Part shown: positions 1 through 8,732 of the stretch, piece by piece | Numbering within the stretch: position 1 is the stretch's first letter | Layout: each line of letters begins with the position of its first letter | Assembly: GCF_001879205.1 (NCBI RefSeq) | Contig: NZ_MLFK01000008.1 | Location: forward strand, 124,001 to 188,000 | Direction: 5' to 3' | From: Flavobacterium johnsoniae | GTDB taxonomy: Bacteria; Bacteroidota; Bacteroidia; Flavobacteriales; Flavobacteriaceae | DNA length: 64,000 bases | The notes under the pieces: generated by a model | Told to the model about the DNA's origin: nothing | The model's database searches: none | What the model saw: the letters and a program-made list of their open reading frames with translations, nothing else | Translations under genes and position numbers: made by a program

Positions 1-695
1 AGCAGTTTGCCTGGGTGGTATCGCACGATTTGAATGAGCCCATTCGAAAAATTCAGATTTTTATTAAAATAATCAAAGAGCTTTATTTAACTGCCGACGC
101 AAAAGGAATCGATTATGTCGACAGAACCATAAAATCGGCAGAGCGAATGCAGACTCTAATTACAGATCTGCTGGCTTACTCGAGATTATCAGCACAGGTT
201 AAACCTGAAATTACAGATCTTAATGTGGTTTTGCAGGAAGTGCTTTCGGATTTTGATTATTTAATTGAAAGAAAAGAGGCAACGGTTAAAACAACAGAAC
301 TCCCCACAATAGACAGTATTCCCAGCCAGCTTAGGCAGGTATTTCAAAATTTAATTGGGAATGCACTTAAATTCTCCGGTGCAAATGATCCGCCGCTAAT
401 TGAAATTACATCAGAAATTATAGCCGATAAATCTTTTGACAGTCCAACTTCCCCGGAAGGAAAATTCTGCCGCATTATTGTAAAAGACAACGGAATTGGT
501 TTTGACGAAATTTACCTCGATCGTATTTTTATTATCTTTCAGAGTTTAAATGACAGGCAGACCTACGAAGGAACCGGTATTGGTCTGGCTATCGCAAAGA
601 AAATCATAGAAAAACACAACGGCTTAATTACTGCAAGAAGTGAAGTAGGTAAGGGCGCAAGTTTCATTATCATTCTTCCATTAAAATACGAGTAA
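1..695 (+). CDS. Sensor histidine kinase, C-terminal part (cut by window start)
   Basis: The reading frame is open to the left edge (first full codon at base 3), so this is the catalytic end of a longer kinase; a GTG at 15 lies inside the conserved phosphoacceptor box and is not a start. The HisKA box VSHDLNEPIRK has its phosphoacceptor His at bases 24-26. The HATPase_c domain follows with N box NLIGNALKFSG, G1 box DNGIGF and G2 box GTGIGLAIAKK. The HDLNEP form of the H box is typical of PAS-linked bacteriophytochrome-like kinases. The sensor input lies outside the window. It precedes a hybrid kinase on the same strand by about 100 bp and probably belongs to the same signalling locus. Confidence 0.93.
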   Translation, partial: QFAWVVSHDLNEPIRKIQIFIKIIKELYLTADAKGIDYVDRTIKSAERMQTLITDLLAYSRLSAQVKPEITDLNVVLQEVLSDFDYLIERKEATVKTTELPTIDSIPSQLRQVFQNLIGNALKFSGANDPPLIEITSEIIADKSFDSPTSPEGKFCRIIVKDNGIGFDEIYLDRIFIIFQSLNDRQTYEGTGIGLAIAKKIIEKHNGLITARSEVGKGASFIIILPLKYE

Positions 696-771
696 AAATA
701 AAAGCCGCAGATTAAAAGATTTATACAAATTCTATAATCCTTATAATCACGGGCAGAAAACAAAAACAATT
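695..771. repeat. Imperfect inverted intergenic repeat (GCCGCAGATTAAAAG type)
   Basis: Begins next to the stop codon of the kinase fragment. It has a GCCGCAGATTAAAAGATT arm and a loosely complementary arm (AATCCTTATAATCACGGGC). The same arm words recur at 4397-4500. This looks like a dispersed flavobacterial repeat; function unknown. Confidence 0.5.
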
Positions 772-793
772 TAGATCATTTTAAAGTAAAAGC

Positions 794-3700
794 ATGAACA
801 ATAATTTTAAAAGAAATCTGCTAATCAGTTCATTAGTTTCACTAGTTGTACTGACTATTAGTTCTGTTGCTTCATTTATCAGCATCAAAAGTTTATTAAA
901 CAGTAACTTTTGGGTAAATCACACTCAGGAAGTTATCTATAATTTAAATGAAGGTTCGGCGCTTGTTACAGAAGCCCAAACCAGTATGCGAGGTTATTTA
1001 ATTACCGGCGATGAGAAGTTTGTAGATCGCTACAATGAGTCTGAAGCCAAATCAAACGGTTTTTTTGATAAAGTAGAGGAGTTAACGGTCGATAACCCTT
1101 CGCAGCAAAAACAGCTGATTCAGTTACAAACTATGCGTTCGGCATTTTTCAAATATTTAAACAATCAAATTGTTAAAAAACGTCTTGGTAAACAAACTTT
1201 GGTATTTGACCTAAACGAAGGCAGAGTCATGATGACAGAATTACGTGCTTTAATTAAAAAAGTTGAAAGTACAGAGCAGGCACTTTTAACAGAGCGTAAT
1301 TCTAATTCTGAACGTTACGGAACGTACAGTTTAATTTTGATTATAGCTGCTTTTTTAATTGCTTTTGTTATTTCGATTGTTTTTTTAATAAGAATTTTAA
1401 AAGATTACAACGAGCGTTCGGCATTACAAAAAGAATTAGAGAAAAAAGATGTAGAAACGGCACAGAGAATCGAGGCAATCAGTTCTATTGCAAGTAATAT
1501 TTCTAACGGAAATTATGACATTCGTGTAGACGATACTAAAGCAGATGCGCTTGGAAGTGTGGGAGAATCCCTGAACAGTATGGGAGTTTCTCTTAAAAAT
1601 TCGTTTGATTTACTGTCGCAGAAAGAATGGCTTCAAACGGGTGTTGCTGAATTAAACAATGCCATGCTGGGCGAAAAATCACTGCAAAAACTTTCTAAGG
1701 ACATTATCGAATTTTTATGCCATTACACCAATAGCAGCGCCGGGGTTTTATATGTTATCGAAGAAAACGAACTAATAGTGTCCGGAGGATACAGTTATAT
1801 ACCAAGTAAAAATAGGGAACGCATTCAAAAAGGAGAAGGCTTAATAGGACAGGCCATAACTTCCGGTAAAATATTAGAATTAAAAACCTTATCACCAGAT
1901 GATATTCAAATTAATTATGCTTTAGGGCAAATTAAACCAACGCATATTGTAGCGGTACCGCTTTTAGATAATAAAATTGAAGGAGCGGTTGAATTGGCCA
2001 GTATTTACGGTTTTTCTGATCTGCATTTAGAGTTCTTAAAAACGGTTTCAAACAATATTGGAATTGCTCTAAAATCAACACAAAACAGAAAAAGAGTACT
2101 GGAACTTCTGGAAGAAACCAAAACACAGTCAGAAGAACTTCAGTTACAGCACAGCGAACTGGAAGCAATTAATGCCGAATTAGAAGCGCAGACCGAAAAA
2201 TTACAGGCTTCTGAAGAAGAATTAAGAGTACAGCAGGAAGAATTGGAACAAACCAATGAAGAACTTTCTGAAAGAAGTGTTTTGCTGGAAGAAAAAAACA
2301 ATGAAATCCAAAAGAAATCTGAAGCTCTAGAATTAACAACACGTTACAAATCAGAGTTTTTGGCCAATATGTCGCATGAGTTAAGAACTCCTTTAAATTC
2401 TATTCTGCTTTTAAGCCGATTATTATCTGAAAATAATAATAAGAGCATGAACAATGAAGAAATTGAGTTTGCAAAAGTGATTCAGAGTTCCGGAAACAGT
2501 TTATTAGGTTTAATTGATGAAATCCTGGATTTATCTAAAATCGAAGCCGGTAAAATGGAATTGGAGTTTTTAGATGTTTCGACCAAAGAAATTACAGACA
2601 GCCTTTGGAACTTATTTAACCTTGTGGCTAAGGAAAAAGGAATTGAATTTGAAATTATTTCGAAAGAAGCGCCGATTGTTATTAAAACAGATAAAATGCG
2701 TCTGGAGCAGATTTTGAAAAACCTAATTTCGAATGCTATTAAATTTACCGAAAAAGGAAAAGTTACACTAGAAATCAAAATCAATACCGATGATGATAAA
2801 GTAATTTGTTTTATTGTAAAAGATACCGGAATTGGAATTCCGCTTGAAAAACAGCCACTTGTTTTTGAGGCATTCCAGCAGGCCGATGGTTCTACGAAAC
2901 GTAAATACGGCGGAACCGGTTTAGGACTTTCTATAAGCAGGGAATTGGCGAAATTACTTAGAGGAGAAATCATCCTGCATAGTAAGGTAAATATCGGAAG
3001 TACTTTTACTTTATGTCTTCCCGTTTACGGTTCCAGCCTTAATAAAGCCAATGTAGATAAAATACCTCCAACAGAATTTATAGAATTAGAACCTGAAGTA
3101 CAACCAGGCACGCCGCCAAAAAAATACATCAGTGCCGTTATTCCGGATGAAATCGATGATGATAGGGAAAACATTAAACAAGGAGATAAAGTAATTTTAA
3201 TTGTTGAAGACGACATTAATTTTGCCAAATCGCTTTTAGCATTTACACGAAATAAAGGATATAAAGGAATTGTTTCCGTAAGAGGCGATTATGCTCTAAA
3301 CTTTACTTTGCTTTATAAACCAGTTGGAGTTTTATTGGATATTGAACTTCCGGTAAAAAGCGGCTGGGAGGTTCTGGAAGAATTAAAAAATCATTCAGAA
3401 ACCAAACATATTCCGGTTCATATTATGTCATCACATAAACTGAAACAGGAAAGTTTATTAAAAGGTGCAGTCGATTTCTTAGATAAACCAGTAGCTTTTG
3501 AAAGGATTCCGGATGTGTTTTTAAGAATCGAACACATCATTAATAAAGAAGCTCAGAAAGTTTTAATTATCGAAGATAATCCAAAACACGCCAAAGCACT
3601 GTCTTATTTCTTAGAAACCTACAATATTAATTCTGAAATTAAAAGTGAAGTTTCTGAAGGTTTACAGGCATTAAACAAAACCGAAGTAGATTGTGTAATT

Positions 3701-4366
3701 CTGGATATGGGAATTCCGGATAAGCAGGCTTATCAGATTCTGGATGGTGTAAAGAAAAGCCCGGGATTAGAAAATCTTCCGGTAATTGTCTTTACAGGAA
3801 AGAGTTTGTCACTAAAAGAAGAAGTGAAAATTAAGAAATATGCCGATTCTATTATTGTAAAAACAGCGCATTCATATCAAAGAATGTTAGACGAAGTTTC
3901 GCTGTTCCTGCATTTGGTAGAAGATAAAAAAGAAGGAAAAGACAAAAAAGAAGGACATAAAAAGCTAAATTTACTGAACAATATTCTACACGATAAAAAA
4001 GTGCTTATTGTAGACGATGATGTTCGTAATATTTACTCGCTTACAAAAGCCTTAGAAGTGTTTAAAATGAGTATTATTACCGCTTTTGATGGTAATGATG
4101 CCATTAAGGTTTTAAGCGAAAATCCAGATACCGATGTTGTTTTGTTAGACATGATGATGCCGCACATGGACGGTTATGAAACTGCCGAGAAAATACGTGC
4201 CAATCCTAAATTCCTGAATCTGCCGGTGATTGCCGTTACAGCAAAAGCAATGACAGGAGACAGAGAAAAATGCATCAAGGCAGGAGCATCCGATTATATT
4301 ACAAAACCGGTAGATGTTGACCAGCTTTTATCATTATTGCGAGTTTGGCTTTATGATAAAGTTTAA
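794..4366 (+). CDS. Hybrid sensor histidine kinase with three receiver domains
   Basis: A 1190-residue inner-membrane hybrid kinase. In order: TM1 (about 9-31), a periplasmic CHASE3-like helical region, TM2 (about 175-198), HAMP (about 200-275), GAF (about 300-415), a long Glu/Gln-rich coiled coil (about 415-510), HisKA with H box MSHELRTPLN (His about 528), HATPase_c ending in GTGLGLSISREL, then three receivers starting near 798, 921 and 1068. The receivers keep phosphoacceptor Asp in LLDIELP, ILDMGIPD and LLDMMMPHMDG. This build suits a multistep phosphorelay. The downstream single-domain regulator closely resembles the last receiver, and CheR/CheB follow, so this is a stress or adaptation signalling set rather than chemotaxis. 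The stimulus cannot be read from sequence. Confidence 0.93.
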   Translation: MNNNFKRNLLISSLVSLVVLTISSVASFISIKSLLNSNFWVNHTQEVIYNLNEGSALVTEAQTSMRGYLITGDEKFVDRYNESEAKSNGFFDKVEELTVDNPSQQKQLIQLQTMRSAFFKYLNNQIVKKRLGKQTLVFDLNEGRVMMTELRALIKKVESTEQALLTERNSNSERYGTYSLILIIAAFLIAFVISIVFLIRILKDYNERSALQKELEKKDVETAQRIEAISSIASNISNGNYDIRVDDTKADALGSVGESLNSMGVSLKNSFDLLSQKEWLQTGVAELNNAMLGEKSLQKLSKDIIEFLCHYTNSSAGVLYVIEENELIVSGGYSYIPSKNRERIQKGEGLIGQAITSGKILELKTLSPDDIQINYALGQIKPTHIVAVPLLDNKIEGAVELASIYGFSDLHLEFLKTVSNNIGIALKSTQNRKRVLELLEETKTQSEELQLQHSELEAINAELEAQTEKLQASEEELRVQQEELEQTNEELSERSVLLEEKNNEIQKKSEALELTTRYKSEFLANMSHELRTPLNSILLLSRLLSENNNKSMNNEEIEFAKVIQSSGNSLLGLIDEILDLSKIEAGKMELEFLDVSTKEITDSLWNLFNLVAKEKGIEFEIISKEAPIVIKTDKMRLEQILKNLISNAIKFTEKGKVTLEIKINTDDDKVICFIVKDTGIGIPLEKQPLVFEAFQQADGSTKRKYGGTGLGLSISRELAKLLRGEIILHSKVNIGSTFTLCLPVYGSSLNKANVDKIPPTEFIELEPEVQPGTPPKKYISAVIPDEIDDDRENIKQGDKVILIVEDDINFAKSLLAFTRNKGYKGIVSVRGDYALNFTLLYKPVGVLLDIELPVKSGWEVLEELKNHSETKHIPVHIMSSHKLKQESLLKGAVDFLDKPVAFERIPDVFLRIEHIINKEAQKVLIIEDNPKHAKALSYFLETYNINSEIKSEVSEGLQALNKTEVDCVILDMGIPDKQAYQILDGVKKSPGLENLPVIVFTGKSLSLKEEVKIKKYADSIIVKTAHSYQRMLDEVSLFLHLVEDKKEGKDKKEGHKKLNLLNNILHDKKVLIVDDDVRNIYSLTKALEVFKMSIITAFDGNDAIKVLSENPDTDVVLLDMMMPHMDGYETAEKIRANPKFLNLPVIAVTAKAMTGDREKCIKAGASDYITKPVDVDQLLSLLRVWLYDKV

Positions 4367-4396
4367 TATATTGATTGACAAAGAATAAGTAGTTTG

Positions 4397-4500
4397 GCCG
4401 CCGTAGATTAAAAAGATTTAAAATTTGAATTAGTGTAGTTTTAAATGATACAAATTTAGTTCTAATTAAAAGATTCCTTTTAGTCTGTGAAATCAGCGGC
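4397..4500. repeat. Inverted intergenic repeat, second copy of the GCCGC..AGATTAAAAG type
   Basis: Left arm GCCGCCGTAGATTAAAAAGA at 4397-4416 and a loosely complementary right arm ending TCTGTGAAATCAGCGGC at 4500. It sits between the hybrid kinase stop and the response regulator start, so it would be in a leader or readthrough transcript. Related to 695-771. Confidence 0.5.
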
Positions 4501-4521
4501 AAAAAAAATATAACGACAAAT

Positions 4522-4887
4522 ATGAGTAAAAAACGACTTTTAATTGTAGACGACGATTCAAGAAATATTTTTGCACTAACGCATACCTTACGAGTTAAAT
4601 CGTATGAATGTTTGTCTTGCACAAATGCCGAAGATGCAATAAAGTTATTGAAATCTGATGAAGAGATCGACGCAGTTTTGCTGGATATGATGATGCCCGA
4701 AATGGATGGTTATGATGCCATTCCGCTCATAAAAGCCATTCCGTCAAGAAAATCGACTTTTATAATTGCCGTTACAGCACAGGCAATGACAGGCGACAAG
4801 GAAAAATGTTTAGAGGCAGGCGCAGATGATTATATCTCAAAACCAGTTGATGTTGATAAGTTACTGCTTATTTTAAGCAAAATTTGA
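4522..4887 (+). CDS. Single-domain response regulator (CheY-like)
   Basis: A 121-residue stand-alone receiver with no output domain. The acidic pocket is in IVDDD near residues 8-12, the phosphoacceptor Asp is at 55 (LLDMMMPEMDG), the Thr of VTAQAMTG follows, and the conserved Lys is in ISKPVDVD. It shares long identical stretches with the last receiver of the upstream hybrid kinase (LLDMMMP.MDGY, AMTGD.EKC, AGA.DYI.KPVDVD), which suggests duplication. It probably relays phosphate or acts by protein contact. Its stop is 7 bp before the CheR start. Confidence 0.93.
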   Translation: MSKKRLLIVDDDSRNIFALTHTLRVKSYECLSCTNAEDAIKLLKSDEEIDAVLLDMMMPEMDGYDAIPLIKAIPSRKSTFIIAVTAQAMTGDKEKCLEAGADDYISKPVDVDKLLLILSKI

Positions 4888-4894
4888 ATGGATT

Positions 4895-5704
4895 ATGATT
4901 GAGGATATTGAGTTAGAAACGCTTATCAATGAGGTTTACGAATATTATGGTTTTGATTTTGGGAGTTATTCCAGAGCTTCTTTAAAAAGACGTGTAAATA
5001 GGGTTTATCAGTTAGATGGATTCAATCATTTTCATGAATTTCTTTCAAAAGTTCGCTACGACCCGGAATATTATAAAAGAATGGTTGACGAGATTACAGT
5101 AAATGTTACTGAAATGTTTCGCGATCCATCTTTTTATACCATATTGCGAAATGAAATTCTTCCATTGCTGGGAACCAAACCTTTCATCAGGCTTTGGCAT
5201 GCCGGCTGTTCTACAGGCGAAGAAGTTTATTCTATGGCCATAATGCTCAAAGAAGCCGGTTTACTGCATAAATCCTTAATTTACGCTACAGACATTAATG
5301 CCACTGTTTTAGAAACAGCCAAAAAAGGAATTTTCCCCCTGCGTATGATGAAAGAGTATTCGCAAAACTACCGCGATGCAGGAGGACAGGAAGATTTTTC
5401 TAGTTATTATACGGCCAATTACGGTATTGCCAAGTTTAATGAAGATTTATCTCAAAAAATGGTGTATTCACAGCACAATTTAGTCTCGGATACATCTTTT
5501 AATGAATTTGATATGATTTTATGTCGTAATGTTTTAATTTATTTTGATAACGAACTTCAAAAAAGAGTTATTAATTTATTTGATGAAAGTTTAGCTGTTT
5601 TGGGGTTTTTGGCCCTGGGCACAAAAGAAACCATAAAATATTCTATTTCTTCGGGCAAATACAAACAGTTTGAAAAAGAGAAAATATGGAGGAAAATAAA
5701 ATAA
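4895..5704 (+). CDS. cheR: CheR-type protein-glutamate methyltransferase
   Basis: 269 residues. An N-terminal all-helical CheR region is followed by a SAM-binding Rossmann fold: NVTEMFRDPSFY, motif I HAGCSTGEEVYS (about 102-113), ATDIN, and LCRNVLIYFD. CheR enzymes transfer methyl from S-adenosylmethionine to glutamate side chains of receptors. No chemoreceptor, CheA or CheW is present, so the target may be the neighbouring kinases or another partner. The 3' end overlaps cheB by 19 bp, indicating translational coupling. Start ATG 4895 was chosen because the ATG at 4888 is out of frame and soon stops. Confidence 0.92.
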   Translation: MIEDIELETLINEVYEYYGFDFGSYSRASLKRRVNRVYQLDGFNHFHEFLSKVRYDPEYYKRMVDEITVNVTEMFRDPSFYTILRNEILPLLGTKPFIRLWHAGCSTGEEVYSMAIMLKEAGLLHKSLIYATDINATVLETAKKGIFPLRMMKEYSQNYRDAGGQEDFSSYYTANYGIAKFNEDLSQKMVYSQHNLVSDTSFNEFDMILCRNVLIYFDNELQKRVINLFDESLAVLGFLALGTKETIKYSISSGKYKQFEKEKIWRKIK

Positions 5705-6270
5705 TTTCAAACTGCAGATTAGTTATTATTGGAGGATCGGCAGGAAGCTTAAACGCCTTAATGCAAATTTTACCGGGATTAACTGTACTACATAATTTTG
5801 CGGTTGTAATCGTTGTACACCGCAAAAGCACAGATGATCAGACTTTAGAAGAATTGATCACTTTAAAATCAGGTGTTCCTGTAAAAGCTGTTGAAGATAA
5901 AACCGTTCTTAAACCTGGTTTTGTTTATGTTGCGCCATCAAATTACCATTTATTATTCGAAAAAGACGACACTTTAGCTCTTGATATTTCAGAGAAAATA
6001 AATTACAGCCGTCCCAGTATTGATGTTTCTTTCGAATCAGCAGCAGAAATTTACGGAAACTCCTTGGTTGGAATTCTTTTTTCAGGCTCGAATGCAGATG
6101 GAACAGAAGGCTTGAAAGCAATTAAGGCTTCCGGCGGAATTATTATTGTTCAGGATCCGCTTTCGGCAGATATGCCTTTTATGCCCAACAACGCAATATT
6201 ACATACCAATCCGGATTTTATCTTAAGTAATGAAAAAATTCTGGAATTGCTTATTTCGATAAATAAGTAG
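5686..6270 (+). CDS. cheB: CheB-type protein-glutamate methylesterase, catalytic domain only
   Basis: 194 residues forming just the CheB esterase domain; the usual N-terminal receiver is absent. The likely catalytic triad is Ser18 (IIGGSAGS), His45 (VVHRKS) and Asp138 (FSGSNADGTEG). The family removes methyl groups placed by CheR. Without its own receiver, control may come from the single-domain regulator encoded just before CheR. It overlaps cheR by 19 bp and ends this signalling operon; a palindromic repeat follows at 6353. Confidence 0.92.
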   Translation: MEENKIISNCRLVIIGGSAGSLNALMQILPGLTVLHNFAVVIVVHRKSTDDQTLEELITLKSGVPVKAVEDKTVLKPGFVYVAPSNYHLLFEKDDTLALDISEKINYSRPSIDVSFESAAEIYGNSLVGILFSGSNADGTEGLKAIKASGGIIIVQDPLSADMPFMPNNAILHTNPDFILSNEKILELLISINK

Positions 6271-6352
6271 CAATTTAATTCCGTGTATTATTAATCCATA
6301 ATACTCAATCAACAAAAAAACTAAATAGAATATTTTATTGCCTAAAAAAATC

Positions 6353-6482
6353 AATTGCCTCCAGCTTTAGCTGGAGATTTTAGGATAAGAAAATATAAAA
6401 GGCTTTAGCCGAATTTTAAAGTTTGGGCTAAAGCCTTTGCTTAATAAACTTTTTTTACCCCCAGCTAAAGCTGGAGGCAATT
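6353..6482. repeat. Nested palindromic repeat element (MITE/REPIN-like), 130 bp
   Basis: The outer arms at 6353-6374 and 6461-6482 are perfect 22-bp inverted copies built on GCCTCCAGCTTTAGCTGG. The inner arms at 6398-6410 and 6426-6438 are perfect 13-bp inverted copies (AAAGGCTTTAGCC). Each outer arm is itself palindromic (CCAGCT-TT-AGCTGG). It lies between convergent genes (cheB and the barrel gene) and has no ORF. As RNA it would fold into a long two-stage hairpin, and it may also terminate transcription. Confidence 0.8.
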
Positions 6483-6506
6483 CATATATTATAAATTCTA
6501 TAAATT

Positions 6507-7286
6507 TTATTTTTTAGGCTGAGGCTGAGGCGCTTCATCCTCAGGAAGAATCACTTTATTAAGTTCGGCTTCCTGTGCAGCACGCCTTTGCGCTGCTTTT
6601 CCTTTTCCAATAGGGATGCCCGCTGTCAGATACAAAGATTTATTGTTAGTATTAGGTCCGTCTCCCTTCATTACCGGAACCAAACCATAGTAATATTGAA
6701 TCGTAAAATTTAGTCCATTGCCCACATTCATGTGGTAACCTGTGCCAAAAGCAATACCGGCATCTATGACCCTGATCTGGTCCCTGATTTTTTTCTTATA
6801 GACCACATCATTATCATTAATCTCATTTTTGAACTGATCGAACGCCGAAGCCAAAAGTCCTAGTTGCGGCCCAGCTTTAAGATAAATTCTATTTTTAAAT
6901 TGGTACTTAATTAAAATAGGCACATTAAAATATCGAATCTCACGATTAACACTACCGCCTGCGAAAGTATTATCCAGATTTACATCGTTTAAAGAATAAA
7001 CAGGAATGTCGCGCGCACCCATTGGAGATTTTACAATCACGCCTGTATTAATCATCCAGGCCGGATTTTGCTTTGATCTTATATCAAAATAAAACCCAAG
7101 ATTAAAACCCGGATTAGTTCCGGAACTATCCAGATTAGAAATATCCGAAAGATTAATACCGCCCTCCAAACCAAACTCTAAAAACGGAGAATTCAGTTTA
7201 TCTCCAAAAATCAAAGATATCAAAACCTGTGATTTCGCCTGCTGGATACAAAACAGTGCAATAAGTAATACTAAACCTTTTTTCAT
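6507..7286 (-). CDS. Outer-membrane beta-barrel protein (porin/PorT-like family)
   Basis: 259 residues from ATG 7284-7286, chosen because MKKGLVLLIALFCIQQAKSQ is a clean Sec signal peptide; an in-frame start 39 bp upstream would overlap the previous gene and bury the signal. The mature part has alternating aromatic strands (GLEGGINLSDI, LKAGPQLGLLA, FTIQYYYGLVPV) typical of the small outer-membrane barrel families of Bacteroidota. The C-terminus is a charged Pro/Gln tail (PEDEAPQPQPKK), so the last strand is not terminal. It lies 10 bp after the stop of the preceding barrel gene and is probably co-transcribed. Cargo or partner unknown. Confidence 0.75.
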   Translation of the reverse strand: MKKGLVLLIALFCIQQAKSQVLISLIFGDKLNSPFLEFGLEGGINLSDISNLDSSGTNPGFNLGFYFDIRSKQNPAWMINTGVIVKSPMGARDIPVYSLNDVNLDNTFAGGSVNREIRYFNVPILIKYQFKNRIYLKAGPQLGLLASAFDQFKNEINDNDVVYKKKIRDQIRVIDAGIAFGTGYHMNVGNGLNFTIQYYYGLVPVMKGDGPNTNNKSLYLTAGIPIGKGKAAQRRAAQEAELNKVILPEDEAPQPQPKK

Positions 7287-7296
7287 AAAAATGGGT

Positions 7297-8418
7297 TTAT
7301 AGTCCAAAACGATATTGCAAACCACATAATACTTGAGTACGACTTCCTAAAAAACCTGATTCAAGTCTAAACATCAGATGCTTGTTATATTGAAACTGCG
7401 TTCCTACAATAAAATTCCACATATCTTTTGGCGCTTTTTGCAAGGAGTATTGAACCGTTGAGGATTCTGCAGTACTCAAAGCACCATCTAAAGTAGTCAG
7501 GAAAGTTCCGGCTCTTTCCAGTGCACGATTTGCGGTATTGTGTTTGGCTGCGTTTACGGGATTTGCCTGTTGCGCAGGTGTTAATCCGTTCCACCAGTCA
7601 TCGACTTTTGTTTGGTTTTCAGATACTTTTGCCAGTCCGGTATCTATTTTTCCCTGAGCATTATCTAAATTTAATACATCAGATAATGCAATATTTCCCT
7701 TCGTATTTCCTTCAATATGTACTCTAAATCCGCCAACCCACACTGCTATATTTCTTTCCGGTTTACGAAGTTTAAAAGTTTTACCTAATCTTGGGCCAAA
7801 AATATAAGAGAAAGCAGGTTTGTCCAGCGCATCAACATCACTCCAGGACATATTCATATCCAGTGCCAGCCAGCCTCCGCCAATACCAATTGTTGGTGTA
7901 ATTCCCAATCCAAAAGTGGTAGCGTCAAAATTGGCTTTGGTACTAAAATCTGCGATCTGCGACCAATTATTATCAGCATCCGGAATCCAGATTCCGGCAT
8001 TAATTTTAGTGGTTGGTTTTGCTTTACCAAATATTCCGTAAACATTTAAAAAAGGAAGAAGCCAGATATCAGGTCTAATTGTGATGGCACCCACTTCTAC
8101 AGAAGACTTGTCGAAACGTACGATCTCGTCTAAATTATACATAGGCCCGTTATTAAAGCCTACCTGAAGATTTTTTATAGTAATTTCAGAATCCTGCCAA
8201 AAGTAATTTATAGATAATCCTGCAGAATAGGGCAGGTTGTAGCCTTTTTGAGCCACTTTTTCGCCCCATATTGGTAAGGCGTATGGATATTCGATTATTT
8301 TAAGACTGTCTTTTAATTGTTGATTTTTTTCTCCAACGATTTTATCGGTGTAAACCTGACCGAAAAACGGTATACTAAATAATAAGAAAATGGCTGATAT
8401 TAGTGTATTACATTTCAT
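7297..8418 (-). CDS. Predicted outer-membrane protein of unknown function
   Basis: 373 residues with an N-terminal signal (MKCNTLISAIFLLFSIPFFGQ). The mature part has repeated Gly/aromatic strands (GLSINYFWQD, FGLGITPTIGIGGGWLALDMNMSWSD) and ends in YRFGL, the terminal-aromatic signature of outer-membrane barrels. Residues about 230-310 form an Asn/Ala/Lys-rich helical insert. I do not recognise a named family with certainty. It is first of a two-gene unit with the downstream barrel protein; the 315-bp gap upstream also serves the divergent metal-efflux genes. Confidence 0.7.
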   Translation of the reverse strand: MKCNTLISAIFLLFSIPFFGQVYTDKIVGEKNQQLKDSLKIIEYPYALPIWGEKVAQKGYNLPYSAGLSINYFWQDSEITIKNLQVGFNNGPMYNLDEIVRFDKSSVEVGAITIRPDIWLLPFLNVYGIFGKAKPTTKINAGIWIPDADNNWSQIADFSTKANFDATTFGLGITPTIGIGGGWLALDMNMSWSDVDALDKPAFSYIFGPRLGKTFKLRKPERNIAVWVGGFRVHIEGNTKGNIALSDVLNLDNAQGKIDTGLAKVSENQTKVDDWWNGLTPAQQANPVNAAKHNTANRALERAGTFLTTLDGALSTAESSTVQYSLQKAPKDMWNFIVGTQFQYNKHLMFRLESGFLGSRTQVLCGLQYRFGL

Positions 8419-8732
8419 CGATTTGTAGTGTTTTAAAATTAATTAATAGAACGGTGCAAATAAATATGTACTAATGAAAGGAGGGAATGCCGGCTTATAT
8501 TTTTGTTTACAGGATTATATAGAGATTGAAATTTTTAAAATAATTGTTTGAATTATATGTTTAATAGTGTTAAAGTTAATTAAATTTCCTTAACATTTAT
8601 AATGTTTTTTAATAAACTATAATCGTAACTTAAAGACATGCAGGCAATTTTGTAAAAAGACAATTGTTTTCTTAGCAGATCATTTTTTTAATTTATTCTT
8701 TTTATAAAAGAATAAATATTAATTTTACAACT
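8419..8732. other. Divergent intergenic region between barrel genes and metal-efflux genes
   Basis: 314 bp, AT-rich, without a plausible ORF. The only strong structure is the inverted repeat at 8691-8717 just before the first efflux gene. No good TTTG/TAnnTTTG promoter pair was found. Confidence 0.6.
8691..8717 (+). promoter_or_regulatory. Perfect 12-bp inverted repeat before the metal-efflux genes
   Basis: ATTTATTCTTTT at 8691-8702, a 3-base centre, and its exact reverse complement at 8706-8717, ending 15 bp before ATG 8733. It may be an operator for a metal sensor, or an mRNA hairpin close to the ribosome-binding region. No T-run follows, so it is not a normal terminator. Confidence 0.55.

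Noticed and set aside
2482..2973. 163-codon open frame on the minus strand inside the hybrid kinase
   Set aside because: Lies opposite the HisKA/HATPase domains, which explain the sequence fully.
794..6270. Chemotaxis operon
   Set aside because: CheR and CheB are present but CheA, CheW and receptors are absent, and the kinase is a membrane hybrid type.
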